Positions 19,434-28,294 of a stretch of DNA of 64,000 bases are shown here, piece after piece. The notes beneath the pieces are model-generated. The model did not search any database, was not told the DNA's origin, and worked only from the letters and a program-made list of their open reading frames with translations. Position numbers and translations under genes: made by a program. How positions within the stretch are numbered: the stretch's first letter is position 1; the number at the start of each line of letters is the position of its first letter. This stretch comes from Gammaproteobacteria bacterium (GTDB lineage Bacteria > Pseudomonadota > Gammaproteobacteria > Pseudomonadales > Azotimanducaceae): positions 1 through 64,000 of the forward strand of contig JAPPGA010000009.1 of assembly GCA_028821515.1 (NCBI GenBank), given 5' to 3'.

Positions 19434-19622
19434 TCAAGAGCCATCCCGGAATGCCCTGAAACCCCTGAGGTGCGCGTACCGTACGCGCACCAGCGTCCGG
19501 CGCGCGAACCCGTACGCGGCGTCACGGCCCTCGGGCTTGAAGTCCACCTCCGCGCTGCCGCCAAGGAAGGCCTCGATCTGCTCCACCGTGCGGAGCCGTT
19601 CGGTCTGTAGCGTCACGATCAT
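19434..19622 (-). pseudogene. transposase/integrase N-terminal stub
   Basis: 62 codons (VTLQTERLRTVEQIEAFLGG, then EGRDAAYGFARRTLVRVRYA) resemble the first 55 residues of DDE-type 'integrase' transposases that start with an RTLEQ...FL segment and a DRxAAYxFxRRTLVRxRY motif. Intact members exceed 300 residues. Here the match stops at RYAHLRG and the frame closes ten residues later. It sits beside the integrase remnant and two short tandem repeats. Confidence 0.5.
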
Positions 19623-19650
19623 CCTCCGAATGATCGTCCAGACCGACCTC

Positions 19651-19706
19651 CCAGGCTCATCTAGCGTTGGAAACCGACCCCCTCTCCAGGCTCATGTAGC
19701 GTTGGA
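19651..19706. repeat. two 21-bp tandem copies beside the transposase stub
   Basis: The 21-bp unit CCAGGCTCATC(/G)TAGCGTTGGA occurs at 19651-19671 and 19686-19706, differing at one base and 35 bp apart. Flanking bases (ACCGACC) are also shared. It lies just upstream of the truncated transposase start, where element ends carry transposase-binding repeats. No third copy was seen nearby. Confidence 0.55.
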
Positions 19707-19920
19707 CAACTCTACGAGATGCGCTTCCCCGTGCGCCGTGGCATCCTATATTTCGGAAACGGTTCGAACCAACCGGGTTTGCGATGTCCGGGAACGTGGG
19801 TAGGGACTCCGCCCGGGAACGGCGGGAAGAACGTGAACGTCAGGACGGCGCCCCCTCCCAGCGGGAGATTGGTAGCGGGCCGCTCTCCTCCTGACGATGA
19901 AACAAAGGGGAGTAGGGGAA
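19707..19920. other. upstream region of the cas operon
   Basis: This stretch separates the mobile-element remnants from csb1 and should contain the cas promoter. TATATT at 19747-19752 is the best -10-like hexamer, with no convincing -35. A perfect 10-bp palindrome GGTTCGAACC at 19761-19770 could be an operator. Nothing else was recognised. Confidence 0.35.
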
Positions 19921-21108
19921 GTGTCCCGACACATTGACTTGGGTGCGCTGCTCGCAGGCTGCGCGGATGACTCGTTTGACGACGGGATTCGAATCGACGC
20001 GGAGCTGGAGCCGCTGGCCGGTGCCGGTGGTCCTGTGAAACCTGCCGTGTACGAGGGCGGCAGATATCAGCATGATCGCCGCTGGGCGGCATCAGGAGAC
20101 TCGGAAGCGACACCGGTCATCGTCATTGACAATGTCCCTTCGCAGGCGAACCGGCTGGAACATGCGCTGCGGCGGCACCGCGAGTCGATATCGATTCCCG
20201 AGTTCACGCTGGACCTTTCCGGCATTCCCCACCTGCCATCACACCTTCCGAAATCACTGTCCAGTCTCGAGTTTCCTCATCGCAACGCGGATGCCTATCT
20301 GCGCGATTCGGAACTCAACGGCGAGGACTTCATGAAAACGGAGACAGGCAAGGCAATCTTCGATGCAACCGCGCAGGTCTGCGGCCCATTGATCGCTTGG
20401 TTCCCGCAAGCGCTGTTGTATGGTTTCTGGCAATCCCACCTGGGAAAGAACCGCCAAAACACCAAGCACGCCCGCGCATGGGTCTCGGAGATCGTGGGCT
20501 GGCAGCCGGCATCCACGGAAACCAGGGTGCTTGGTCTTAAGGGCGATGCCCTGAACCTGAGCACTGATGAGTCGGTTACTTCCAACCCAAACGACCTTAC
20601 GGACTGGGACGTGGGAAAGGAGGCAGGGTCGAAGGCGACAAGGCTCTCGGAAATCGGGCATGGACAGGTGCCGTTCATGGGAGCGGACGCCCCTGCAGCG
20701 GCGGTATCTTTCGCCCGCGTAACCCAGCGCGCCACCGTCTCATTCGCCCAACTTCGGCGCGTCGGGCTTGGAACCGGAGCCCCTGATGCCGATGCGGCAG
20801 TGCGGGCGCTTCTTGTGGCGCTGGGGCTGCACGCGCATCAGCTTGCGTTCGGCAGAGGGTTCGCGTTGCGATCCGGCGCCGAGTTGCGCCCCGAGGCGAC
20901 GACCGTGACTTGGCTTGGCGAGGACGGGGACAAGTCCTGCGACCTCAACGGCGCGGCGGGCACGCGCGAGCTACTCGACGCGGCAAGGCAGCATGCCGAA
21001 TCCGTCGGCGTACCCCTCGATGGCTGGGTTCGAAAGGCGAAAACGCTCGTGCCGAAGGAGAACCTGCGCAAGGCGATCATTGCGACTTGGCCGGTTCTCG
21101 ACGACTGA
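19921..21108 (+). CDS. csb1: Cas7 of type I-G (I-U) CRISPR, Csb1
   Basis: 395 residues. VSRHIDLGALLAGC, PAVYEGGRY, VIDNVPSQANRLEHAL, FGFWQSH-type FWQSHLGKN, and HQLAFGRGFALRSGAEL are the hallmarks of Csb1, the RAMP backbone subunit that coats the crRNA in the type I-G Cascade. I prefer GTG 19921, which has AGTAGGGGAA just upstream; an ATG at 19897 is in frame but has no Shine-Dalgarno. It is the first gene of a seven-gene operon in which every junction but the last overlaps. Its stop shares an A with the csb2 ATG (TGATG). Confidence 0.9.
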   Translation: MSRHIDLGALLAGCADDSFDDGIRIDAELEPLAGAGGPVKPAVYEGGRYQHDRRWAASGDSEATPVIVIDNVPSQANRLEHALRRHRESISIPEFTLDLSGIPHLPSHLPKSLSSLEFPHRNADAYLRDSELNGEDFMKTETGKAIFDATAQVCGPLIAWFPQALLYGFWQSHLGKNRQNTKHARAWVSEIVGWQPASTETRVLGLKGDALNLSTDESVTSNPNDLTDWDVGKEAGSKATRLSEIGHGQVPFMGADAPAAAVSFARVTQRATVSFAQLRRVGLGTGAPDADAAVRALLVALGLHAHQLAFGRGFALRSGAELRPEATTVTWLGEDGDKSCDLNGAAGTRELLDAARQHAESVGVPLDGWVRKAKTLVPKENLRKAIIATWPVLDD

Positions 21109-22499
21109 TGTTCACCATCAGCGTGGAGCTGCTCCACGGCACCTTTCGCGGCGACCCGGACGGGACCGCCAACACCGGAGGCTTGGAGTGCGGCGAGTGG
21201 CCCCCCTCCCCGGCGCGGTTGTTCGCTGCGCTCGTTGCAGCCGATGGCACTCGGCAGCAGACGCGGGTTACGGACGGTAGCGAGCTCCTCTGGCTGGAAG
21301 CGTTGCCTGCTCCAACGATCCATGTGCACTCGCAGACTTGGCACCAGACGCAGCGGCCGCGGTTTGTCGTTATTGCTGAACGGGCCAGCGGCACGCACCA
21401 GGAATACGTTTCCCGCCGGGGTGCCCTGCATCGCCCAGGCGTGAGAGTGGCGCCTCGAGACCCGCGCATTGTGTACCAATGGGAGATGACTCCCCCGCCC
21501 CAGATCTTGGAGTCGATCCGTTTACGTGCCGCACGCGTTGGCTATCTGGGCACATCCGACTCGCCCGTTCGCCTTCGCGTCGCCACCGAGATTCCATCCG
21601 ACCGGCCAGCGGCCGTCTTCTCGCCTCATCCAGACGGTGAAGCCACACTGAACGTGCCGCAACCCGGTGACACCGACCTTCTGGACCAGATTTTTGATGC
21701 ATGGCGTGTTCGCGGTGCATCTGTCGCGCGTTCGCAGTTCCCCGCACTGGCGCATTCCACTCGCTATCGAACGCCGGAGTCCCGGGCCGAAGAGAATGGT
21801 GGCCGCGTCGTCGCGTGGCTGCGCCTGCGCCCACCCGTTTCCGGGCGTCGCGTATCTGCGCTCACTTCCCTATTCAAGGAGGCGGTGCTCAGCCATCATC
21901 AACTAATTCACGGCGAGCCGCCCCGGGTTCTTCACGGCCACGGGTTCGAAAGCACCGGCTACGACCTCGCTCGCTATCTGGCGCTGCCCGATGTTGGCTT
22001 CCCCCGCTCGCGCGGCCGAATCCACGGCTTGGCAGTGTGGTTGCCGCCAGGTGCGGATGAAGTGACGCGGGCCAAGGTTCGCGATGCGGCCTTTGCGGTG
22101 CAGGTGATCAAGGGGCCGGGTGTGCAGGTAGCTGTCTTTCCTCGGGAAGGCGAGCCGCGGCCATGGGCAGCACATCCGCGCCGATGGCTACAGAAGTCGC
22201 GGCGGTGGGTAACGGCGTTTCCTGTCGTTCACGAGCGTCGCGGCGAAGTGCGTTTACGAGAGGTCTCGCGGTGGTGCAGACATGCTGGCCTGCCAGAGCC
22301 GATTTCGTTTCGCCGGTCCCGTTCGCCGCTCGCGTCGGGGGGAGTGGATTTGATGCCGGTGGAAGTCAATCGCCCCGGTCGGCCCGCGCTTCCGTATTCC
22401 CATTTGGAGATTTGGTTCGCGGAGCCCGTTCCGGGTCCCGTCGTCATCGGTGCTGGCCGCCAGCGGGGGCTCGGCCTGTGCGTGCCTGTCGATGATTGA
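21108..22499 (+). CDS. csb2: Cas5/Cas6-like protein Csb2 of type I-G CRISPR
   Basis: 463 residues from ATG 21108. The start FTISVELLHGTFRG, then GGLECGEWPPSPARLFAALV, is the diagnostic N-terminus of the Csb2/GSU0054 family. Glycine-rich C-terminal IGAGRQRGLGLCVP is the RAMP G-loop. Csb2 is regarded as a Cas5-Cas6 combination that holds the crRNA 5' end and processes pre-crRNA; no separate cas6 is present here, which agrees. It overlaps csb1 by one base and cas3 by 8 bp. Confidence 0.9.
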   Translation: MFTISVELLHGTFRGDPDGTANTGGLECGEWPPSPARLFAALVAADGTRQQTRVTDGSELLWLEALPAPTIHVHSQTWHQTQRPRFVVIAERASGTHQEYVSRRGALHRPGVRVAPRDPRIVYQWEMTPPPQILESIRLRAARVGYLGTSDSPVRLRVATEIPSDRPAAVFSPHPDGEATLNVPQPGDTDLLDQIFDAWRVRGASVARSQFPALAHSTRYRTPESRAEENGGRVVAWLRLRPPVSGRRVSALTSLFKEAVLSHHQLIHGEPPRVLHGHGFESTGYDLARYLALPDVGFPRSRGRIHGLAVWLPPGADEVTRAKVRDAAFAVQVIKGPGVQVAVFPREGEPRPWAAHPRRWLQKSRRWVTAFPVVHERRGEVRLREVSRWCRHAGLPEPISFRRSRSPLASGGVDLMPVEVNRPGRPALPYSHLEIWFAEPVPGPVVIGAGRQRGLGLCVPVDD

Positions 22500-25311
22500 G
22501 AAGGCGCGTGTCGCCGAGGAAGGTGCGCGTCGGCCACACGGACAAGACCTGCCTTCCCTGCCCACGTTCCCGGAGTTTTATCGCGCCATCAACGGGCGCG
22601 ACCCGTTCCCCTGGCAGGCCCGCTTGGCCGATCTGGTTGCTAGGGAGGAGCGGTGGAGAAGCGAGATCGGCGTTCCCACAGGTCTCGGCAAGACCGCCTG
22701 TTTGGACATTGCGGTCTGGTGGCTGGCAGCGCAGGCGGACCGGGCGCCCTGCCATCGCACTGCACCGACGAGAATCTGGTGGGTGGTAAACCGTCGCCTC
22801 CTCGTAGACTCGACCGCTGATCATGCACGGCGGATGGCCGATGCGCTGCGTGATCCGGTAAGTGCCGGGCTCGACGACGTGGATCGGCAGGTCGTGAGGC
22901 GGATTGCTGAACGGCTGCGCTCACTTTGGGTTGACGCGAATGCGGCCCCAATGGACGTCATCAGCCTGCGCGGCGGCATCGCCTCGCGCTCGCCCACGGA
23001 TGCAGCACGTCCAACAATCATTCTCTGCACTCTGCCCATGTACGGTTCGCGTCTGCTGTTTCGAGGATACGGTTCGCGCCATCGTCCGGTCGATGCCGCC
23101 ATGGCCGGCACGGACAGCCTCGTACTCCTCGACGAGGCGCACCTTGCCCCACACCTGAAGTCCCTCATCCCCGCGCTTGCCGAGTGCCATCCAAATGCGA
23201 GGGAGTTCCTCGGTGGAGCACGGGCGCGGCCGCAACTCGTCTCGCTCACAGCCACGGGGGACGCCGGCAGGTCCGAGCGGTTTGACCTCGACGCTGACGA
23301 TGAAGCCCACCCCATTGTGCGCAAGCGTCTCAATGCCGTGAAGCCAGTGCGGTTGCAGGTTTTTGGCGCGGGGGACGCTACAAAGCGTCTCGCGGATGCA
23401 GCGCTGGAGCTCATCGATCCGAGCCCTTGCCCCGTCGCCTGCCTCGTATTTGCCAACTCTCCCCGAACGGCTCGCGGCACATTCGAGCGCTTGCGAAAGG
23501 CAAAGTCGCTTGCAGGCGCCGACGTGCTGCTTCTGACCGGCCTCGTCCGGGAGCGGGAGGCACGGCGCATCCGCGAGCGGATTCTGGACGCAGATGCGGG
23601 CATGGCGGCCGGAAGGGAAACAGAAACGCGTGCCCGTCACCTTGTGGTGGTGGCGACGCAAACGCTTGAAGTGGGGGCGGACGTGGATGCGGAGTGTCTG
23701 GTCACCGAGGCATGCGGCGTCCGGGCGCTCACGCAGCGGCTTGGCCGGCTGAACCGTCTGGGTCGCTTCCCGGACGCGCGGGCAACCTATGTCCACTTGC
23801 CGCCACCCAGACGGCGTGGAGTGAAGGGGACGGCGGAGACTTGGCCGGTGTACCAGTCCGAGCCTGGGACGGTTTTGCAGCGTCTACAGGCGGCATGTGG
23901 CGCGGACGGCACCGTCGACCTGTCGCCGCGGGTCGTTGGTGGCGCTCTGGGACTTCCCGGAGACGATCCTGGACGCGCACCCGAAATTCTGCCCGGCCTC
24001 CTCTGGGAGTGGACGAAAACGACCACGCCTCCAGATGGGGAGGCCCCTGTGGAGCCCTATTTCAGCGGTATCGCTGGGCCTCGATTCTCTGTCTCTTTGC
24101 TCTGGCGGGCGCATGTGCCTGATGCTGGCGAGCGGCTTTGGCCCCGTCCGAGCGATTGGGAGGCCATCGATGTTCCACTCGAAGATGTGCGGGAGCTCCT
24201 GGCGGACGAGGAGATCTGCCGGATCGGCTCGGACGGCGTGACAGTCGAAACTGCGGCGGTCGATGACCTGCGCCCCGGGGACCGGCTTGTGCTGCCTACG
24301 GACCGGGGCCTCATGGACGAGTGTGGCTGGCACCCTTCCAGTTCTCGACCCGTGGTCGATGTTTCGCTGAAGGACTTGGGCTTGCCTTTGGACGCGCGGG
24401 CGATTGAGCGCCTGTGCGGTCTGCATCTGGGACAGCTGACTGCGGCTGCCTTGGGCCTTGTTGACAATGCGGACGAAGGCGAGGAAGACCAGGCGCAGTC
24501 AATAGAGAAGATACTGGAGGCCGTTCGGGACGCTCAGGTACCGACTGGCTGGGAGGCCAAGGAATGGGCCCGTTACACGGGCGCATTGACGCCACGCGTC
24601 TTGCGACCCCGCTACGAGGTGCCCCGGCTCCCCGTTCGCCGGCCTCGGAATGAGACGTTCAATGACGATTTCGACGAGTTCTCCCTCGGACCTGCCGCGG
24701 TGGAACTGGATCGGCATGGTAATGCCGTCGGCAGACGAGCGCAGCTGATCGCGGAGCGATTGGGCCTGCCTCCGGATCTGCTGGGGATAGTTGCCCGCGC
24801 CGCTATGCTGCATGACATCGGCAAGGCGGACCCGCGCTTTCAGCGGTGGCTCTCGTCCGACAATCAGCAAGCGGGCCCGCTGCTTGCAAAATCCGACACG
24901 CCGCGACACCTGTGGGAGGCGAAGCGGCGTCGAGCGCGCTGGCCTCGTGGCGGCCGACACGAAGACTTGTCCGCCCGGCTGGTTCGAGCGTGGCTCGAAC
25001 GAACGCCCGATTGGGGCGTGCCTATCGACCGCGACTTGCTGGTGCATTTGGTGATCAGCCACCACGGAAAGGGCAGACCCGTGGTCCCGCCCGCAGTCGA
25101 TGGGACTTCTGCAACCGTGCATGGCACGGTGGAGGGCGTGGCGGTGGAAGTGGACGCCGACCTCGGAATCACGGACTGGCAACAGCCTGCCCGGTTCCGT
25201 CGGCTTGACGCGCTTCTGGGACCTTGGGGCCTCGCGCTGCTCGAGGCGATTGTCATTCGCGCCGACCATGCCGTTTCGGCGGGCGTTCAGGAATCGGATG
25301 CTGATGAGTGA
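22492..25311 (+). CDS. cas3: Cas3 helicase-nuclease, type I-G form
   Basis: 939 residues from ATG 22492. The helicase comes first: Q-motif-like PFPWQARL (38-45), Walker A VPTGLGKT (61-68), DEAH box LLDEAHLAP (about 212-220), and motif VI QRLGRLNRLGR (about 415). The HD nuclease domain is at the C-terminus, with MLHDIGKADPRF (His-Asp near 774-775) and later HLVISHHGKG. Most type I Cas3 proteins have HD first; the C-terminal placement is characteristic of I-G/I-U. It is recruited by Cascade to unwind and degrade target DNA. It overlaps both neighbours by 8 bp. Confidence 0.92.
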   Translation: MIEKARVAEEGARRPHGQDLPSLPTFPEFYRAINGRDPFPWQARLADLVAREERWRSEIGVPTGLGKTACLDIAVWWLAAQADRAPCHRTAPTRIWWVVNRRLLVDSTADHARRMADALRDPVSAGLDDVDRQVVRRIAERLRSLWVDANAAPMDVISLRGGIASRSPTDAARPTIILCTLPMYGSRLLFRGYGSRHRPVDAAMAGTDSLVLLDEAHLAPHLKSLIPALAECHPNAREFLGGARARPQLVSLTATGDAGRSERFDLDADDEAHPIVRKRLNAVKPVRLQVFGAGDATKRLADAALELIDPSPCPVACLVFANSPRTARGTFERLRKAKSLAGADVLLLTGLVREREARRIRERILDADAGMAAGRETETRARHLVVVATQTLEVGADVDAECLVTEACGVRALTQRLGRLNRLGRFPDARATYVHLPPPRRRGVKGTAETWPVYQSEPGTVLQRLQAACGADGTVDLSPRVVGGALGLPGDDPGRAPEILPGLLWEWTKTTTPPDGEAPVEPYFSGIAGPRFSVSLLWRAHVPDAGERLWPRPSDWEAIDVPLEDVRELLADEEICRIGSDGVTVETAAVDDLRPGDRLVLPTDRGLMDECGWHPSSSRPVVDVSLKDLGLPLDARAIERLCGLHLGQLTAAALGLVDNADEGEEDQAQSIEKILEAVRDAQVPTGWEAKEWARYTGALTPRVLRPRYEVPRLPVRRPRNETFNDDFDEFSLGPAAVELDRHGNAVGRRAQLIAERLGLPPDLLGIVARAAMLHDIGKADPRFQRWLSSDNQQAGPLLAKSDTPRHLWEAKRRRARWPRGGRHEDLSARLVRAWLERTPDWGVPIDRDLLVHLVISHHGKGRPVVPPAVDGTSATVHGTVEGVAVEVDADLGITDWQQPARFRRLDALLGPWGLALLEAIVIRADHAVSAGVQESDADE

Positions 25312-26197
25312 ATGCGTGTGCCGCGGATTGCCGGCCGGATGGGTCAACGGCTGGTTGGCTGCCTTGGGCGCTACTGTGCTGGATTCTCGATTGCGGTTGC
25401 AGTGGACGATGGAAGACGCTCCTGTCGCGGTGCTGTCGGCGTCGGAGATCGGCCCCATTGATGCGTTGGCTGAGTCATGGCCGGATGCGGCATCGCTACG
25501 CGACTTGCCGATCGCTAATGATTGGGGTGGTCGAGGAAGGCTCACACACCGTGTAGACGTGGCCGAATTTCGGCCAAGGGCGGACGCGGGGCGTGGTCAC
25601 CGAGCCTGTTGGGCCCTCTCCTCTACGATGACCGATTTGAGCGTAGATCGTAATGGGGCGGTAGGTCTTGCACCTTTCGTTCCCGGCGTGCCAAAGGGTA
25701 CTACGCTTCATGCCCGAGTACTGCGAGTTCACGCGGAGGTTGGGACGGCGACGACGAACCGGATACGACGTTCTCTAATGGGGCAGGCAGAGCGTGTCCA
25801 GGATAACGGCTTGGGCTTCGACCAAACTCGGCTCGGCTCTTTGGCTGACAAGACGGATCCTTGGGTGGAACCCGTCGTGGAACTGCTGGCGTTCTTTGGC
25901 CTCGCCCTCTTTCCCATGCGAGGGATCGGCGCCGACCGAAGGGACCGGGGCAATCCAGATGAAAGGCAGAGAGGTTGGCGCAGGCCTCCCGGCAGCCGCG
26001 AACCTCGCGAGTTCCTGTGGCCAGCCTGGGAACAGCCGCTTGACATGTGGGGCATTGATGCGCTGCTTGACATCTGGAACCCTTGGCGGCCCGCCACATG
26101 GCGCGCGGTTGGTGTGCATGCGGGCTGGCGCAGCGTCCGCTACGAGCGCCGGGCGACGGCCGACGCGACCCGCGCCATCGGGGCCGAGCGTCTATGA
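25304..26197 (+). CDS. csb3: Csb3 (Cas8u2-type) subunit of type I-G CRISPR
   Basis: 297 residues from ATG 25304. GLPAGWVNGWLAALGATVLD at the N-terminus, and the C-terminal WPAWEQPLDMWGIDALLDIW are typical of the Csb3/Cas8u2 protein that takes the place of the large PAM-reading subunit in type I-G. It is much smaller than classical Cas8. It overlaps cas3 by 8 bp and cas4 by ATGA. Assignment rests on the N-terminal motif and on operon position. Confidence 0.82.
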   Translation: MSECVCRGLPAGWVNGWLAALGATVLDSRLRLQWTMEDAPVAVLSASEIGPIDALAESWPDAASLRDLPIANDWGGRGRLTHRVDVAEFRPRADAGRGHRACWALSSTMTDLSVDRNGAVGLAPFVPGVPKGTTLHARVLRVHAEVGTATTNRIRRSLMGQAERVQDNGLGFDQTRLGSLADKTDPWVEPVVELLAFFGLALFPMRGIGADRRDRGNPDERQRGWRRPPGSREPREFLWPAWEQPLDMWGIDALLDIWNPWRPATWRAVGVHAGWRSVRYERRATADATRAIGAERL

Positions 26198-26811
26198 CTC
26201 CTGAACCCGTGGTAGCGATCTCTGCGATCGAACACTTCGCCTACTGCCCCCGGCAATGCGCCCTCATCCATTGCGATGGAGTTTGGAGCGACAATGTCCA
26301 CACCGTCCGCGGCACACGTGCGCATCGTCGGGTGGACAGCGGACGACATCGCACCGAACGCGGCAAACGTGTCCTCCGTGGGATCCCGCTCTGGTCCGAG
26401 AACCTCGGTCTGACTGGCAGAGCCGACGCCGTCGAGGTGATGGGAGACGACATCCATCCCGTCGAGTACAAGTCTGGTACGCGACACGGTCTCGCTGCCG
26501 ACCTGCAGCTCTGTGCGCAGGCGCTATGCCTGGAAGAAATGCTGAACGTGGATGTTCCAGTTGGGAGCGTGTGGTACGGAGGCCCCAGGCGGCGCTTGGA
26601 AGTGCGATTCACGCCTTCGCTTCGGAAGCAGGTGAAGAACATCGTCGCCGCCATCCGCAACCAGCTGTTGACGGGAGAACTGCCGGTCGCCGTCAACGAC
26701 GGACGCTGCGGCGAATGCCAGCTCTTCCATCACTGCCTCCCGGGGCCGACGACGGGATCTCGCAGAATCGAACGCTACATGTCCGAAGAAGTGTTTGGAT
26801 GCGCTACCTGA
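26194..26811 (+). CDS. cas4: Cas4 exonuclease
   Basis: 205 residues from ATG 26194. AISAIEHFAYCPRQCAL gives Cys 18 and Cys 22; GRCGECQLFHHCLP gives Cys 172, 175 and 181, the Fe-S cluster ligands. GRADAVE and HPVEYKSG (Glu-Tyr-Lys 91-93) are the RecB-type nuclease motifs. Cas4 trims prespacers and selects the PAM end before Cas1-Cas2 integration. In many I-G loci Cas4 is fused to Cas1; here they are separate genes overlapping by 13 bp. Confidence 0.92.
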   Translation: MTPEPVVAISAIEHFAYCPRQCALIHCDGVWSDNVHTVRGTRAHRRVDSGRHRTERGKRVLRGIPLWSENLGLTGRADAVEVMGDDIHPVEYKSGTRHGLAADLQLCAQALCLEEMLNVDVPVGSVWYGGPRRRLEVRFTPSLRKQVKNIVAAIRNQLLTGELPVAVNDGRCGECQLFHHCLPGPTTGSRRIERYMSEEVFGCAT

Positions 26812-27815
26812 GCACGCTCTACGTGCGCAGCCACAGGGCACGCGTTGGGCACCGGCGCGGCTCGCTCGTCGTCTCTCGTCCGGAGGGGAACCAACGCATC
26901 CCGCTGGAAGGGATCGATGCCATCGTGGTGATCGGCGGCTCCCAGATGACCATGCAGGCGATAGACGCCTGCGTGATACGCGGCGTCCGCGTGGCCGTGC
27001 TGCGGCGCAACGGCGCGATTCGCTTCGTCGTCAACGCGGCAACTGGAGGTAACGTCCATCTACGTATGGCTCTCTTTCAGGTAGTTTCGGATGACCTCCG
27101 AGCGCTTGCGATGGCCAAAGCCGTCGTGGCTGCCAAGCTGCAAAGCAGCGCCCGGGTAGTAGGGAGGTGGTCGCGGGACCAGAAGGACGGAGCGGAGAGG
27201 GGTGCGCTCGCGGACCGTGCGGACCAGATCCGATCTCGGATACGTCGCTTGGAGATCGCAGAAACGCCGGACCATGTGCGAGGGATCGAAGGTGACGCAG
27301 CAAGGATTTACTTTCGGGCGTTGGGTCGTGCCGTTGCCTCGGCCGAATTGGGATTCTCCGCCAGGACTCGACGCCCTCCGCGCGACCCCATCAACGCGAT
27401 GCTTGGCTTCTGCTACGGCCTGCTTGTCACGGAGTGCATCGGTGCGCTGGAAAGCGTGGGGCTCGACTATCAGATGGGATTCTTCCACCGCCCTCGTGCC
27501 GGTCGACCGTCGCTCGCCCTGGACCTCGCAGAGGAACTGCGCGCAATGACGGACCGCTTCGTGGTGTCGCTGGTGCGTCGGCGACAGGTGAGTGAGGACA
27601 GCTTCCAGACAGTGCCTGGCGGAGCGGTGTATCTCACCGAAGACGGTAGGGAGTCGTTGATCAATGCATGGGAGGGACATAAAGATGTTGAGGTGCAGCA
27701 CCGAATACTTGGGCGAACGATAGGTCGCTGGGCGTTGCCCTCGGTGCAGGCGACGTTACTTGCGCGCCACCTGCGTGGAGATTTGCCGGCCTATCCGCCG
27801 TTCGTGCTTGCCTGA
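26799..27815 (+). CDS. cas1: Cas1 integrase
   Basis: 338 residues from ATG 26799. Catalytic residues are visible: Glu 164 in VRGIEGDAAR, His 230 in GFFHRPRAGR, and Asp 242/Glu 245 in LALDLAEELR. PINAMLGFCYGLL is the Cas1 helical signature. With Cas2 it inserts new spacers at the leader-repeat junction. The start lies inside the cas4 coding end, and the first 13 bp overlap. Confidence 0.95.
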   Translation: MRYLSTLYVRSHRARVGHRRGSLVVSRPEGNQRIPLEGIDAIVVIGGSQMTMQAIDACVIRGVRVAVLRRNGAIRFVVNAATGGNVHLRMALFQVVSDDLRALAMAKAVVAAKLQSSARVVGRWSRDQKDGAERGALADRADQIRSRIRRLEIAETPDHVRGIEGDAARIYFRALGRAVASAELGFSARTRRPPRDPINAMLGFCYGLLVTECIGALESVGLDYQMGFFHRPRAGRPSLALDLAEELRAMTDRFVVSLVRRRQVSEDSFQTVPGGAVYLTEDGRESLINAWEGHKDVEVQHRILGRTIGRWALPSVQATLLARHLRGDLPAYPPFVLA

Positions 27816-27821
27816 CCCAAC

Positions 27822-28112
27822 ATGGACGTGCTCGTCACCTACGACATCGCGGACACCGAGAGGACCGGGGCTCCGCGGCTTCGGCGCATCGCGGACGTTT
27901 GCGAAAAGTACGGACAACGAGTGCAGTTCTCAGTCTTTGAGTGCAGGCTTTCGGGAACCCGGCTCGCCCGAATGGTCGGCGAAATCCGCGACACTATCGA
28001 TTACGATGTCGACTCGGTGATCATCTACCGGTTTCCCGGGGATATGGAGGACGCCACGTTGCGTCTAGGGCGAGACGGATCGCACACGCTCGGCAAACCT
28101 TGGCTGTTGTGA
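27822..28112 (+). CDS. cas2: Cas2
   Basis: 96 residues: MDVLVTYDIADTE with the conserved Asp near residue 8, GQRVQFSVFECRLSG, and SVIIYRFPG make this a standard Cas2, the dimeric scaffold between two Cas1 dimers during spacer acquisition. It starts six bases after the cas1 stop and is the last cas gene before the array leader. Confidence 0.93.
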   Translation: MDVLVTYDIADTERTGAPRLRRIADVCEKYGQRVQFSVFECRLSGTRLARMVGEIRDTIDYDVDSVIIYRFPGDMEDATLRLGRDGSHTLGKPWLL

Positions 28113-28294
28113 CACCGTGCGAACCTTCGGTGATTCTTCCGTTGGCGAGCCGAAAACTGCGCGAAGTGGCCGGTCGATGAAGCATAGCCCTGTTGCTTTG
28201 CCCCCAAATGGTGCGCGTGTTTGCGTCAGGACGCCAAGAGGCGACCGATTTCGGTCGGCAAACGGTCCGTGCAGTGAGATTCCGTACAATAGCA
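28113..28294 (+). promoter_or_regulatory. CRISPR leader
   Basis: 182 bp between cas2 and the first repeat with no gene. Leader position is supported by the perfect repeats at this end and the decayed repeat at the other end of the array. TACAAT at 28285-28290 lies directly before the first repeat and could be a -10 box, but no good -35 is seen. Confidence 0.6.

Noticed and set aside
19761-19770. GGTTCGAACC as a tRNA T-arm or integrase attachment site
   Set aside because: No acceptor, D or anticodon arm can be folded around it; it is kept only as a short palindrome.
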